Notes: generated by a model not told the origin, from the letters alone. DNA of 64,000 bases from Siphonodentalium dalli (GCA_032622095.1 CP136063.1:181513956-181577955); one strand, 5' to 3'; shown: positions 32,256-44,273, counted from the first letter of the stretch. A program made the numbers and translations.

Positions 32256-33976
32256 ACAGTGTGTATGTCTGTTGGTTGTATGGTCATAGGCGAGGTGAGT
32301 AGGTATACATGGAGTTAATGTATTCTTGAATGATGTGAATAGTTATACAATGTGTGACCATATGGTCATGGATGGGGTGCCCATGTTGAGATGTATAGGT
32401 ATATAAGGAGTAGCTGTATGGTGATGTGTGAGGTGAACATGTTTACAGTGAGTGGCTGTCTGGTCATTGAAGTGGTGTATGGGCATAAAAGGAGTAGCTA
32501 CACTGCCCTGGATGTATACATGTAGTGACTGTGTGGTCAGGGGTGGGCTGTACATGTGTACATTGGGTGGCTGTATTGTCATGGGTGGGTGTATATGTAT
32601 ACATATGTTGGATGTATGGTAATGGATGGGTGTATGTATAAATAGGATGTGGTTGTATGGTTATGGGCAATGTGTATATGTGTACATGGAATGACTGCAC
32701 GTCATTGTTGAAGTGTATATGCATACATGGAGTACACTTTGATGCCATTTTCGGCTAGTGTATATAGATGATGGTGGGATGTATATGTTTATATGTAGGC
32801 CCTATTGTATTGTCATTGGTGGTGTGTACAAGCATACAGTGAATAGCTGAATGCTCATGGAGACGGTGTATATGTATACAGCGAGTGGCTGAATTGTCAC
32901 GGTTGAGCTGTATATGCAAGTCTGAAGTGTACGAATGGCCGTGTGTGCGGGGTATTGGTATACCTAGAAGGGCTGTATGGCCAATGATGAGGTATATATA
33001 TATACACCTGGAGTGACGCTGTGGTCATGGGTGAGGTGTATGTGTATATTATGAGTGACTATATGGCCACGGGCAATATGTATATAGGGATTGACAGTAT
33101 GGCACAAATTAATGGTGGGGTGAATTGATATACAAGGTGTGACTATGATCACGAATGTGGTTTATGCGTATACAGCGAGAGGCTGAATTGTCATGGGTCA
33201 GGTGTATATGCAAGTCTGGAGTGTATGAATGGCCGTGTGCGCGGTACGGGACATTGCTACATCTAGAAGGGCCGTAAGGCCATTGGTGAGGTCTATATGT
33301 ATATACCTGGAGTGGCTCTATGGTTTTGGGTTGGGTGTATATGTATATCTTGATTGGCTATATGGCCACGGGTGTCGCAAATATATACATATACATGGCG
33401 TGAGACTGTACGACCACGGGTGAGGCATATAGGTATACAAGAAGTGATGTATGATCATTGATGTAACGAACATGTATACCAGGAGTGACTGTATGGTCAT
33501 CGGTGTGGTGTATATGTATATCTTTAGTGGTTATATAGCTATGCATGTGGCAAATAAATATACATGGAGTGACTGTATGGCCTATGATGAGGCGAGTGGG
33601 TATACAAGAGGTTACTTTGTGTTCATGTATGTAGTGAATATGTATACAGGTCGTGTGAGTTGTAGGAGTATACCTGGTGTCTCTGTATGGTTATTCACGG
33701 CTATAGGGTCATGCTTTGGTGTATGGATAAACACAAGTGTGGCTGTATGGTAATGGGTGAGGTGTTTGTCTACACAGCGAGTGGCACATGACCATTTATG
33801 TGGTGTCCATGTATATATGGAGTGACTGCATGCTCATGTGTGAATTGTACTGGTGCACATGTGGGACTATCGCTTTCAACAATAACTCAAGGATATGCTA
33901 ATCGATAGAGGTAATATCCACATTAATTGCGTTTTATATGCAATGTGAAGAAAACAGTTTTCCTGACAATAGTTTA
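32256..33976. repeat. GT-rich degenerate minisatellite, fold-back spacer
   Basis: About 1.7 kb of loose ~41-bp units combining GTGTATATGTATACA with GGAGTGACTGTATGGTCATGG. Reading frames on both strands are repeat artefacts. Confidence 0.8.
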
Positions 33977-35336
33977 TAAGGTAATCAATTTTGATGCAAA
34001 TGAGCCAGAGTAGCCACATAATATGACCTCTTTCCGTTCAGTTTCAACATTCTGTCCGTTTCCGTTAAAAAACATGGACAGAATCCCTAAAGAGGTGTTC
34101 GGCAAAATCCATACTGCATCCCTTAAACTGAATTTGTCGTGCCTCATCAGGTGCTGGGACAACCAGAATATAAAATTTAGTTGTCAGTTGATTAAGTAGC
34201 ATGTTTAATAACCAAGTGAGTCACAATTTACTACCATTTCGGAACAGCAGAGAATAATGTTCGGAATATAAACTTGTTACCAAATTTGGTTGCCATTTTG
34301 CAAGTCATCTTGAGTAATATTGTCTAAAACGCCACAATATGACACATTTAAGGCATATCAAAATAAAAGAAACTTTGATACCAAAGATAGTTCCATTTTA
34401 CTTGAAAAAAATGGTCCAAACATGAAAAGTGATTTTTTGCCGAGTTTGATACTGTTTGTGATAGAAAAATCCCATAATTCTGGTAATTTCAGAATATTAA
34501 ATAGTAAAAATTAATCAAGGTGCATAAGAAATGTTGGTATTCAATGTATATAAGACAGAATAATCAAGTGTGTGCATCACCACAACTTGTAAGCGGTTGC
34601 ATGGCACGCTGGGATAATAATTACCATTTTCCATATTTTGGCGGCCATTTTGGCGGCCATTTTGGCGGCCATTTTGGCAGCCATTTTGAGCCAAAGTGAC
34701 AATTTTAGTACCATTGAGTTCGAATATCAATTAGATATAGAATGCATCACTTACATTGCACAGTTCTTCCCACTTCTTGATGAAATATGACTAGAATCCC
34801 AATGGGGATCTTTTGTGAAATGTTATACCGCGTTTTGTAAAATTGAATTTTTGAGTGATCGGAAGGAGTATGGACTCCACAAACAGCATATTTCATTGCT
34901 CCAATGGTCATTTAATGTGCTAACTATAAAATAAAGTTACAATTCTCATCCAGTTCCAAACCACAGAAACTTATCTTAAAGATATTAGTAAAACAACTTA
35001 AACATTCCACTTCCGGTCGCCATTTTGGCGGCCATCTTGGACGGGGACTTCCAATTTTGGCAAATGAAGGTGGCGTTATGTCTTAGCTTCACAAAAATGT
35101 ATACATGTGTATACATATGGCAATATGTTCTCACTATAATTGCATCAAGCTGACTTATAGGAAAATGGCAGCCATCTTGGACGCCATCTTGAATTACTTT
35201 AAATGCTCAAAGCGGATTTTAGCGGATTTTGGATATGTTATAGAGGAGAGCTTCCTCTTCAAAGTGGTATAAAAACCAACTTAGTCCGAATTTTTTCTAG
35301 GTTGACCCTAAAATTTGAGTTTATCGACCAGACTAT
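33977..35336. mobile_element. Fold-back element, right arm (empty piggyBac site)
   Basis: Inverted copy of the left arm. At 34965-34995 it reads ...AACCACAGAAACTTATC, TTAA, AGATATTAGTAAAAC..., the uninterrupted target of the piggyBac insertion. A 12-bp unit GGCGGCCATTTT is expanded to four copies at 34640-34687 where the left arm has one. Confidence 0.93.
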
Positions 35337-35986
35337 ATATAAACAGTCTCCACCACAGAGTATGTAAACATTATTGATCAAGTTTAGAATTTATTGATGA
35401 TAGTATATGGCACTCTTTTGTGTTTTGATAAATTGCGTTCATAATATACCACCATGTATTCTTGTGATAAAAGCGAAATATTTATTTTTCATCACCTGGT
35501 CAGAGGCAACCATGACTACTATTTTGAGACATGGACAATAGGATCTTCACATTTTACCCAGTACCTCTAGTATATGCATATTTTTCATATTGTTCTATAG
35601 CAGTGCATTTTGAAAGGTTAGATGTTGTAGATATCAAAATAAATGATGATCAGTCACATTCGTGAGACCTCTCTGACTACATAATTATATTTCAGCTTCT
35701 AGAAAAGGTAACAGAATCAATACATCCCTGTTAAATCTCATTTAACTGTTTAAATACACATATAATCACACGATTCAAGATTAAGAGTAAATATAAAACT
35801 TTTTCCGTTTCTAGGCACCCAATAGTCCAGATTTAACCATTGCATGAGACCCTACATTCGATTGCTCTATCATGAGATTCATTAGAGAGAATTCTTGCAT
35901 CTCTGATTAAAAGTTTCTCTTATACACTGCAGTGATTATTCCTCGAATAATTTGAGCGTTTGTTCACTTAATTATAGGAATAGCTA
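35337..35986. other. no feature recognised
   Basis: AT-rich; no repeat partner or gene found. Confidence 0.4.
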
Positions 35987-36151
35987 TTAACCCTTTCAGT
36001 GCCAGGTCCGATTTTTGTATGAACCCATATACCCTGTGCCAATGCATTGGCCTAACAATTTTTCATCATTTGTTATTATTTTTTACAATTTTTTACAATT
36101 TTACTAATTTTTTCTTATATTCTTTAACAGACTTATTTTGTAGGTTTAGTT

Positions 36152-36306
36152 AAGGAATAATCTCGGTTTCCTAATGTAATTACACAGTCTAAAGGCATAT
36201 GCCGAATCACAAGCCTATAAATCGCAAATTGATTTATAAGAGTTTGTGATTCGGCATATGCCTTTAGACTGTGTAATTACATTAGGAAACCGAGATTATT
36301 CCTTAT
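36152..36306. repeat. long near-perfect palindrome
   Basis: Arms of about 62 bp (AAGGAATAATCTCGGTTTCC ... GGCATATGCCGAATCACAA and complement) around a ~30-bp loop. Confidence 0.85.
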
Positions 36307-38094
36307 AATTATGCCATCGATTGTTAAATATTGATTTTAAAGACATATTCGCCCTTAAAATACGATTGAAACAAGGAACTATATGTTCTCAAATAACAGA
36401 CAAGAGTCACAAGACTTGAGCCGAAAACAACTCGCTGCATTCCCGTCCGAATAATATCGATCGATCTGCAGATCTGCAGATTGAGTGGGTTTTTCCCGAA
36501 CGTATGTCAAGGACGAAACAAAACATTAATAAACTTTTGATCAAAATTAAACATTATTAGCAGAATTTTGGAAGAGGAAAAAATATTTTTAGGTAAATTT
36601 CTTAGAATAGAGTACCAGTGTTTTCTGTCACCATGGGTGTGGTATGTTTATTGAGAGAAGGTTAGTTATGAATTTGTGGATTTTTAGAGGATGTCTTTGA
36701 GTTTTGAAAAATATTGTTTCATGTGACCTTGACCCCACCAGTATGAAGTAGTAGCGATTTCTGCGAAACAGTGGCTCCAGACACCAGCGTGACATTTTAG
36801 CACATAAAATTTGTCATCTGCATGAAAAATATTTTTAAAAAACTTACAGTGGTGAGAAGTTTGAAATTTTTTGATATTTTTGTGAGGAAACAGTGTTCTT
36901 CCAGACAACATAGGCGGCTATACCATAGATCTTCTGGTTTTTGTGTCCCACGAGCCTGAAAATCGCTTATTTTGGTCATTTTTGCATAAAAATTTCATTT
37001 TTCAGGCACACAATCAAGGGGCATAACTCTTGCTACCCCCATTAAAATGACAATTCTGTACCAAAATCTTTAAGCCTAGTATATGCTCAACCCAGGTATA
37101 TATACATTGTATATGTGTTGTGGGATCACATTTCTGTTATTTTTCATTGAATTGATGCCCCCTTATTTTTGCACCAATCCCTGCAGAAACTGTGGAGTGT
37201 CACCTTAGACAATTATTTATATGAAAGATCTGCATTTTACCAATGCATTAACTAATTTAAACATGATAGTATGACAACCTGACATTACAATAAAGATTAT
37301 GTGTACTTTAAAGATTGTTTTATTAGTATTTTTAATAGTCAAAATTGCCGTTTTTGCTGAATTAATCACCTATTTTTCAAGGTAAAAACGCAATTCACTA
37401 AAAACAAACGGCGTGATTATAAACTCCCACAGGCCCCAGCGTGCCTCAGTGACAGTTTAGACCACATGCATATGTGTCATTTTTGTTATTTTATTTATAG
37501 CACAATGATGATAAGCTTGTAGTTAGAGATTTAATTATATATCACAATTTTTGTTTTGTTTTTTGACAGTCAAAATTGCCATTTTCCTCAATTAAAAAAC
37601 CTAGCTATTTTCGTAATAAACTGTGCAACTAAATTCTAAAATCGGCTCCTGCATTGTGTAGCTCCTCACATATGGTCCAGCTATACCAGAACTAGACCCT
37701 AATTTATTCTTACAAGTTTTTAAATGAGAAAGACAGTAGAAAGATTTATCAGATCATCATCGTTGGAATACTGTCTCAGAGAACCAATATTGAATATAGC
37801 AGGTTCTGGGTCATTTTTCAATAGGATTATTGCAAAAAAATCCTTATTTGGAGTTATTTCCCTTGGGTGACAAGGAGTTATGCCCCTTAATTGTCGTGAA
37901 TATTCTTCGGCAAAATATTCACCTGCAATTCTTTGGCTAATCACCTACATACATGTCCTTGATATTTGAAACATTATTTCATAAGAAGAAGACTATTATT
38001 GTATCATACTTTTCCACAATAAAATCAGTTTTCTCATAAATTCTCCGGCAATTTAGGTGTAAAATTAGCTCGGCAACGAAAGAGTTAAAGGCAC

Positions 38095-38587
38095 GGTTGG
38101 CCTTAGTTGTCGAAAATATTCATATTTGTTCCAAACACCATAAACAGACAAACATTAAAACGCATACAGTTTTGTTCATATATACCATTACCATCGCGTA
38201 AACAGCATGCTATCATAAAGACTTACTATATTTTACATAAGCAAGAGCCTGATTATGTTACAGAAGACAACACAGTGTCACTGGCTAATCACACACAAAT
38301 GATATAAACGCTCTTTATTACTTCCATATCAGGAATTCAGCAACAAAGAACGCTCTTTATGTTTACCATCATAATATAAACAAACACCAGAAAAGTAACT
38401 TTTTATGCTTTTATTTACATAACAATGGTCAAACAAATGACAATAACATACTGTTTATGCGATATTTCTTATTTGTATACGGACAAAGTCTGTCTAAATT
38501 TTGATGTTCTATCTGTTTGTGACGGTTTTTTGATGGGTGGAAATATTTTCACAGGATACCCACCGCCAAGGCCAACCGTACCTTTAA
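38095..38587. mobile_element. Family D TTAA MITE, copy 2
   Basis: TTAAAGGCACGGTTGGCCTT ... AAGGCCAACCGTACCTTTAA; internal blocks (ATAACATACTGTTTATGCGA, GACAAAGTCTGTCTAAATTT) match copy 1. The flank CGGCAACGAAAGAGTTAA resembles the end of a family J element. Confidence 0.8.
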
Positions 38588-38722
38588 GCATACCCAAAAA
38601 AAAATCAACCCAAAAAAATCTAAAAACAAATATTTTTATTTTTATTTTTTTATTTTTTTGGGCCGATTTTACAGACCGTAAATTAGGGCCATCTCATCGG
38701 CCCCTGGCACTGAAAGGGTTAA

Positions 38723-39066
38723 AGTGTGCACAAAATGTAAATTTCATTCGGGTTTGTCCATTTTGGTGGCCATTTTGGGGCAGACAATATGGTTTACAAC
38801 TAAGCACTGTTCGTCATTATTTAAGTTTAATACAAATATGGCATTAATTGGTTCACCTACCACAGAAATTCAACAATTTCCGATACCAACAGCCATATTG
38901 GATGCCATCTTGATTAGAGAATTTTCACCCCAAGACTGATTTTGGATATGTTGTTCCCCAGATTCTGCCAGACAAAATGACACTAAAATCAGCTTGTTAA
39001 CAATTTTGTCTTTGTTCAATGCTTCAATGACAGGACTAATCTGCATTTGTGTGTCTGCACTCTCTG
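38723..39066. other. no feature recognised
   Basis: Contains CCATTTTGGTGGCCATTTTGG-like patches similar to the fold-back arms; no gene. Confidence 0.4.
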
Positions 39067-39457
39067 CCAAGCCTTGAAATAGTGTGTCTGTCATTTGCAG
39101 AATGAGGTCCCCAGAGGGTGAATTTAGTGATGCTACCCCCCACATAGCAGGCTAGCATCACCAAATTCACCCTCTGGGGACCTCATTCTGCTTACACCTC
39201 AGCAGAATGAGGTTCCCAGAGGGTGAATTTGGTGATGCTAGCCCGCTATGCGTGGTAGCATCACTAAATTCACCCTCTGGGGACCTCATTCTGCAAATGA
39301 CAGACACCCTATTTCAAGGCTTACACCTCAGCAGAATGAGATTCCCAGAGGGTGAATTTGGTGATGCTAGCCCGCTATGTGGGGTAGCATAACTAAATTC
39401 ACCCTCTGGGGACCTCATTCTGCAAATGACAGACACCCTATTTCAAGGCTTGCTCTC
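39067..39457. mobile_element. Family G element, three hairpins
   Basis: CAAGCCTTGAAATAGTGTGT, then hairpins at about 39100-39190, 39205-39295 and 39330-39425. The last two, each with its CAAATGACAGACACCCTATT tail, look like a tandem duplication. Confidence 0.85.
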
Positions 39458-39563
39458 TGCTAATGACAATATTATGCTGACAGTCTATTCTCTTTCGATA
39501 ACAACTTGCAACATAGTGTTCTCAATGTTTATGGGCTTCTTTTGTATGTAAAACAAATTTGAG

Positions 39564-39999
39564 GTAATAATAATAATAATGTATAGCATTTGTAAAGCGC
39601 CTTTCCCATGAGGCCCAAAGCGCTCAAAGTTTTTACAATTATTACCCTGATGAGCCTGAACATTCAGTAACCATCTACTGCTCCCCGGGGACAGGGGGAG
39701 GTACAGCCGGGAGTATGTGAGGATACCATATGGCTAGCATACTGACAAGATCTTTCACTGCTCATTATCAGGTACCCTTGTAATGCATGGGTGGTGCAAA
39801 GCAGACACAGTACGAGCGACCTTGCTCAAGGGTCACAACTTGGCGCGAGATTCAAACAGTGTACAATCCAACAATTGCACATCGCCAAGCCACTGCTGTG
39901 TGGAAACTCATAACAGACCACCAGCCAGCCGCGAACTCGCCTCGCTCTGTTGACAGCGAAGACAAGTCCAACGCGCTAACCACTGGACCACGGAGCTCC
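39564..39999 (-). repeat. tRNA-derived SINE
   Basis: On the minus strand: a tRNA-like head with A box TGGTCCAGTGG (39980-39990) and a B-box-like GAGTTCGCGGCTGG (39925-39938), a body holding GACCCTTGAGCAAGGTCGCT shared with 5644-5672, an AAAGCGC repeat pair, and an (ATT)n tail at 39564. Transcribed by RNA polymerase III in principle; moved by a partner LINE. Confidence 0.8.
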
Positions 40000-41711
40000 A
40001 CAATAATCTTTGGAAATGGTTCATGATTTTCTAGATTCATTTCATCTTTTTTAAATTGATATCAAGTGTAAAACATGTAAATCATGCACATACAACAACA
40101 CGTGCATATCAGAATGAAGGCGTTAGGACACCTATTGATTGGCAATACAATCGATAATTCTGCTTTTCTCCAGTCTGTCTCCATGTATCAAAGTTTAAAA
40201 CCATCCAGGTCACAACACTAGTTCTTATGAAAATAGCTCTGAATCCATACTTAACACATTCAAACCAACTAAATGCGATAAATTTGATACATTGTAAAAA
40301 TCAATGCTGTGAGCAGCGTCACTTGCCAATGGAAATCCTTTGACTTCGCCGAACATGACAAATGCTTTGTGCATGTGTTATCGAGAGATTTCCATCATCA
40401 GTCAGATAATTTCATGGTGTCCCTCTGAATCTTTCAATAATACGAATAGAAAATTGATTTGAAATTGATATCCAGATTTATTATTTTTATTACTTTTTAT
40501 TGCTTTATAAAAACTACTGACAACCCTGACAGCATCCATTATAAAGGGAGTCTCTTTTCTGCTCCTTTTCGTAGAGTTCTGTAAGAAACTCGACCTATGG
40601 TTTCATTGGTTTGATGAATGAGCGTCTTGTCTGTCATTCGTCCGTCCATGTTGCAATGCAAGCGCCATAAATTTAACAAACGAGATCTGATTTTGACCAA
40701 ATTTGAATCATGGATTCTACTCATGAATCTCCTTGATGAGTTTGAAGACAAGTCCTGCTCAAATGTTTTTCAGATGTTATGTATCCAGAATTATTTACCA
40801 GCATCTATTTTGCGACTTAATCCCAATAACTTAACAAACATAATCCGATCTGGAATTTATAAAAAATTATTTTGTTATCGTAATTGTGGCCTGGTGTAAC
40901 AGTTCATCTCACCCACCTGCGCATCTTCCCCCTCGCCCTGATCAATAAGAAAAACTATCATTGATAACAATGAAGCATGTATTTTCTGTGAAAGAGGCAA
41001 TAATTAAAGTTCGGAGAATTATCATTGAAAATTACTTAGTTTATTCCCCCTCCCCCGCCTGAGTTGTTCTTACCTTAACATGTAGTGGCCAGTTAGTCTC
41101 AATTTATCAATCAATATTATTAAGAAAACTATGATGACAAGGAAGCATCTTTTTTTCTTCGACAGGCGTTACAGGGGGAGGAATGCGCATTGGGGGGGGG
41201 GGGAGATGTTGAAGCACACCGGTACAGATACACTATCTATAAATGAGTTTTGTAAAAAAAAGTTTTATAATGTGTTGCTGAAAGTGGAAGATCCCATCAA
41301 TACTTATCTATACCTTTAGCATAGCCATATAGCAGATGTACCAAACTAATTAATATTATGTTTATTTATCTCTATCACGGAAAGTTTTCAACTATATTTA
41401 AAGAAACAAAGTATTTATTTTCATGTTTATCTGAAAGCCAAACATGTTTGATCAATTGAGGTCATACCTATCATTAATTGCTAAATAGTCCTGAATATTC
41501 ATGTTAATTTCCTGTCAGGAATATCTCCCCTGTCCATCAAAGCACCAGTGAGAGCCAGCACACATGAATGTAATCTTCCTGTTTTTATCCAGCTGATGAC
41601 TTGTTTGATAAACCACATCACTTGGTACACCAAATTATGTCAGCTTTGGTTAGTTTGAAGTGTCAGGCCACCTGGCTGCACCAGCTTCAAAAACAAGTTG
41701 CTCTGTGTTAG
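40000..41711. other. no feature recognised
   Basis: Includes reading frames at 40618-40899 (+) and 41131-41319 (+) with no recognisable domains, and a G-run at 41192-41203. No gene supported. Confidence 0.4.
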
Positions 41712-42133
41712 CAAATTACATATAAAAGTAGCAGTGTCTACACTTTGCAATATGGTTTAGTTCTATTAGCATGCATAGAAAATGAACTACATGTAATTAT
41801 GGAATGTCCATTATACTCAGACTTAAGGGATAAATTATTTTTGCTAATGAAACAATATTGTGACAACTTCGATTCATTGGATGAAAACGGTAAATTCATT
41901 AAAATTATTACAAACGAGAACGAAAATTGTGGAAAGATCTGCAACGTGATCCGTCAATACTTCGACAAGCGAACAATATTTCTACAAAACAAAAGTTCGT
42001 GATAATTCATATATACATTTCATGTTTTATACTCTTTTTGTACCATTACTCTTCATTTATATCATATAATCATTGTATGCATACCGCCTATATTATGGTG
42101 ATTCATGCATTAAAATTATCTTATCTTATCTTA
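41712..42133 (+). pseudogene. LINE reverse-transcriptase C-terminal remnant
   Basis: An open frame from 41712 to a stop at 42000-42002 encodes ENELHVIMECPLYSDLRDKL followed by a lysine/asparagine-rich end. This pattern (a Cys-x-x-Cys-like region, then E-[HF]-[LV]-hydrophobic-x-CPLY-x-DLR) is typical of the C-terminal end of CR1/RTE-type LINE polyproteins. The usual upstream cysteines are missing, a stop lies at 41709 and no RT domain is present, so it is a 5'-truncated copy. It ends in TTATCTTATCTTA, a plausible LINE tail, into which a family F MITE has inserted. Confidence 0.6.
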
Positions 42134-42338
42134 CAGTAATGCCCTAAATAATTGACTCCTTAACCACAGCATAATTATGGGTAACTTTTCAGGATTTTGT
42201 CGGAAATATGCCATTCATCGGAAAGCTCTCACTGGGAGCTTTCCGATGAATGGCAATAAGCCATATTTCCGAGTTAATCCTGAAAAGTTACCCATAATTC
42301 TGCTGTGGTTAAGAAGTCGATTATTTAGAGCATTACTG
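42134..42338. mobile_element. Family F palindromic MITE, copy 10
   Basis: Complete, flanked by TA, sitting in the LINE tail. Loop CTCTCACTGGGAG. Confidence 0.88.
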
Positions 42339-42372
42339 TACTGAATGCTATTATCAAAGTTTTCTCAATCTA

Positions 42373-42880
42373 GATCATGTCACGAATCTCTACTCTAGCT
42401 AACACCCGTAGAGATCATATTCCACCAGTTTAATACCTGGGAACTTTTTCAAGTTTTGAAAGGGAACCTTATAAAATCGAAAAAAATAACGAGGGGAATA
42501 TATTTCTTAGTTATTACCTGTTTCTTAATAATGTACTTACTTTGGGTGAAGGTCCCAACTCAAAATTGTAAGATTTAAGTGACTTTGTGAGCGATTTTGC
42601 TTTGCATCGCTTACAATAATTGAATTTCTCCTGGGTAATTAATTGAATGTTTATTGCGATATCGGCTCAAAAAAGTTGCAAAAAAGCATGCAATGCAAGC
42701 TGGGACCACCCCTATTGTGAAGTAGATTATTCAAGAACAAGTATTTGCAATGAAATATATTCCCTGCCTTGTTTATTCAATATTTTAAAGTTCCCTGTCA
42801 GAACGGGTCAGAACATAAAAAAGTTCCCAGGTTTTGTACTGATGGAATATGCCAATCTCTTCGGCATCTAGTCTTGATCA
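42373..42880. mobile_element. Family K inverted-repeat element, copy 1
   Basis: GATCATGTCACGAATCTCTA, then arms that pair around 42600 (GGGAACTTTTTC ... AAAAAAGTTCCC; TTAATAATGTA ... TAGATTATTCAAG). Paralogous to 53205-54099 and holds the empty site (CTCTAGCTAACACC) for the hAT MITE there. Confidence 0.75.
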
Positions 42881-42997
42881 GCAGTGGTGGGTACTGCTGA
42901 ATTATTATGGAAAACAGAGCAGCTCTCGATGTATTCGTATTCAATTATCATTGTATTTCTGAAAGATATTTCTGATACTCTCCATCGATTCAACTTA

Positions 42998-43208
42998 TAG
43001 TAATGCTCTAAATAATGACTCCTTAACCACAGAAGAATTATGGGTAATTTTCAGGATTTAGTCGGAAATATGGCTTGTTGCCATTCATCGGAAAGCTCTC
43101 GGCGAGAGCTTTCCGATGAATGGCAACAAGCCATATTTCCGTCTAAATCCTGAAAAGTTACCCATAATTCTGCTGTGGTTAAGGAGTCGATTAATTAGGG
43201 CATTACTG
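42998..43208. mobile_element. Family F palindromic MITE, copy 11
   Basis: Both arms present; left tip TAGTAATGCTC, right tip GGGCATTACTG followed by TA. Confidence 0.88.
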
Positions 43209-43726
43209 TATGCCATTATCTTCCATTGTTCACGGAAACGGGTTTCATCCCGATTCATTCTACTTGGAAGAAAATTATCAGAGATTGTCTCTCTGCTCAC
43301 TACTAACACTAAGTGAGTCAGAGTGATCAGAGAGACTATTCTCTATCATTTCTCTTCCAGATAAAACCCGAATCCAGTCACTGTGGAAACATTGACAGCT
43401 CTCTCTCGAAGAACCTGATTATTTTCTAAACTGTGTCAAGATGGCCAATATTTTGACCAAAACCACTTATGATAATGACGCTCAATGCAGTCGCTGCAAC
43501 CAAACATATTCAATTGTCTTGTTTGATAGGTATCTGGAGTGTACAACTGAGTTTGCACCCATTGTACGAAACACATTTTGGTATTTGTTGATTGACAGAT
43601 TTGGAATTGGAAACTTTTATCTTTCTTGACAACATGAATACTGATACATTCCTTGCGTACGCAGCCTTGGCAGTTGTATCACAATACAAATTGAATATCG
43701 TCTTTTCAAGCGATGTCTGCTGTTTA
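43209..43726. other. no feature recognised
   Basis: A short plus-strand frame at 43441-43629 has no recognisable features. Confidence 0.4.
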
Positions 43727-43869
43727 TTTTCAACCTATGTTCTGATTCAGACCTGTTAAGTTTGAAAATGTCAATCCGGGAGATTTTTGCGGGAATACCT
43801 CCCGCAAAAATCTCCCGGATTGACATTTTCAAAACTTAACAGGTCTGAATCAGAACATAGGTTGAAAAT
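43727..43869. repeat. 143-bp near-perfect palindrome
   Basis: Arms of about 70 bp, identical apart from one T, with a 3-bp centre. Flanked by TA on both sides, so possibly a very short Tc1/mariner-type MITE. It is single copy here. Confidence 0.85.
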
Positions 43870-44153
43870 ATGCCCAAATATGCTCATGTTCCAAAAAAAA
43901 ATTTATGATGAATATTATATAGTTTTTTTTAGTTTCTTCAGAACTTCTGATTAACATTTTGGATGAAAATGTCTCTATCATATCGGATACCTCAATGACG
44001 TATATGCATTTATTTGTTTTGCGATTGTCTATATATGCACACAATGGTATATGTACCATATATTACCTCTCTTGTGTAAATAATTCCATAACTATGAATA
44101 TATATATCATCTATATATATATCATCTTCATTGATATGGAGGAATAAGCGATA

Positions 44154-44157
<4 letters not shown>
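43870..44157. other. AT-rich, no feature
   Basis: Contains a (TATA)-rich patch near 44100-44130. Confidence 0.35.

Positions 44158-44184
<27 letters not shown>
44158..44184. repeat. (CT)n microsatellite
   Basis: About 13 CT units. Confidence 0.95.
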
Positions 44185-44273
44185 TCCAATGATGGACACA
44201 TTATTTCAAGTCTTGCACACAGCAGGAACACTGTAATTCTAGAAACAATACTAAATTATCATAATGCAACCTA

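Larger units (their letters stand above)
35987..38722. mobile_element. large non-autonomous TTAA element with family B ends (2.7 kb)
   Basis: TTAACCCTTTCAGTGCCAGG at the left matches CCTGGCACTGAAAGGGTTAA at the right. No long ORF inside. It carries a palindrome at 36152-36306 and a D element at 38095-38587. Could be a decayed autonomous member or a MITE grown by insertions. GGGGCATAACTC-type motifs occur near 37020 and 37875. Confidence 0.75.

Noticed and set aside
33229-33753. Tyrosine/valine-rich reading frames
   Set aside because: Translations of the GT-rich minisatellite; present on both strands.
35987-38722. Decayed autonomous transposase inside the 2.7-kb TTAA element
   Set aside because: No frame shows piggyBac motifs even in fragments.
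40618-40899. 93-residue plus-strand frame as a gene
   Set aside because: No recognisable motif, no splice signals that fit, and length possible by chance in this much AT-rich DNA.
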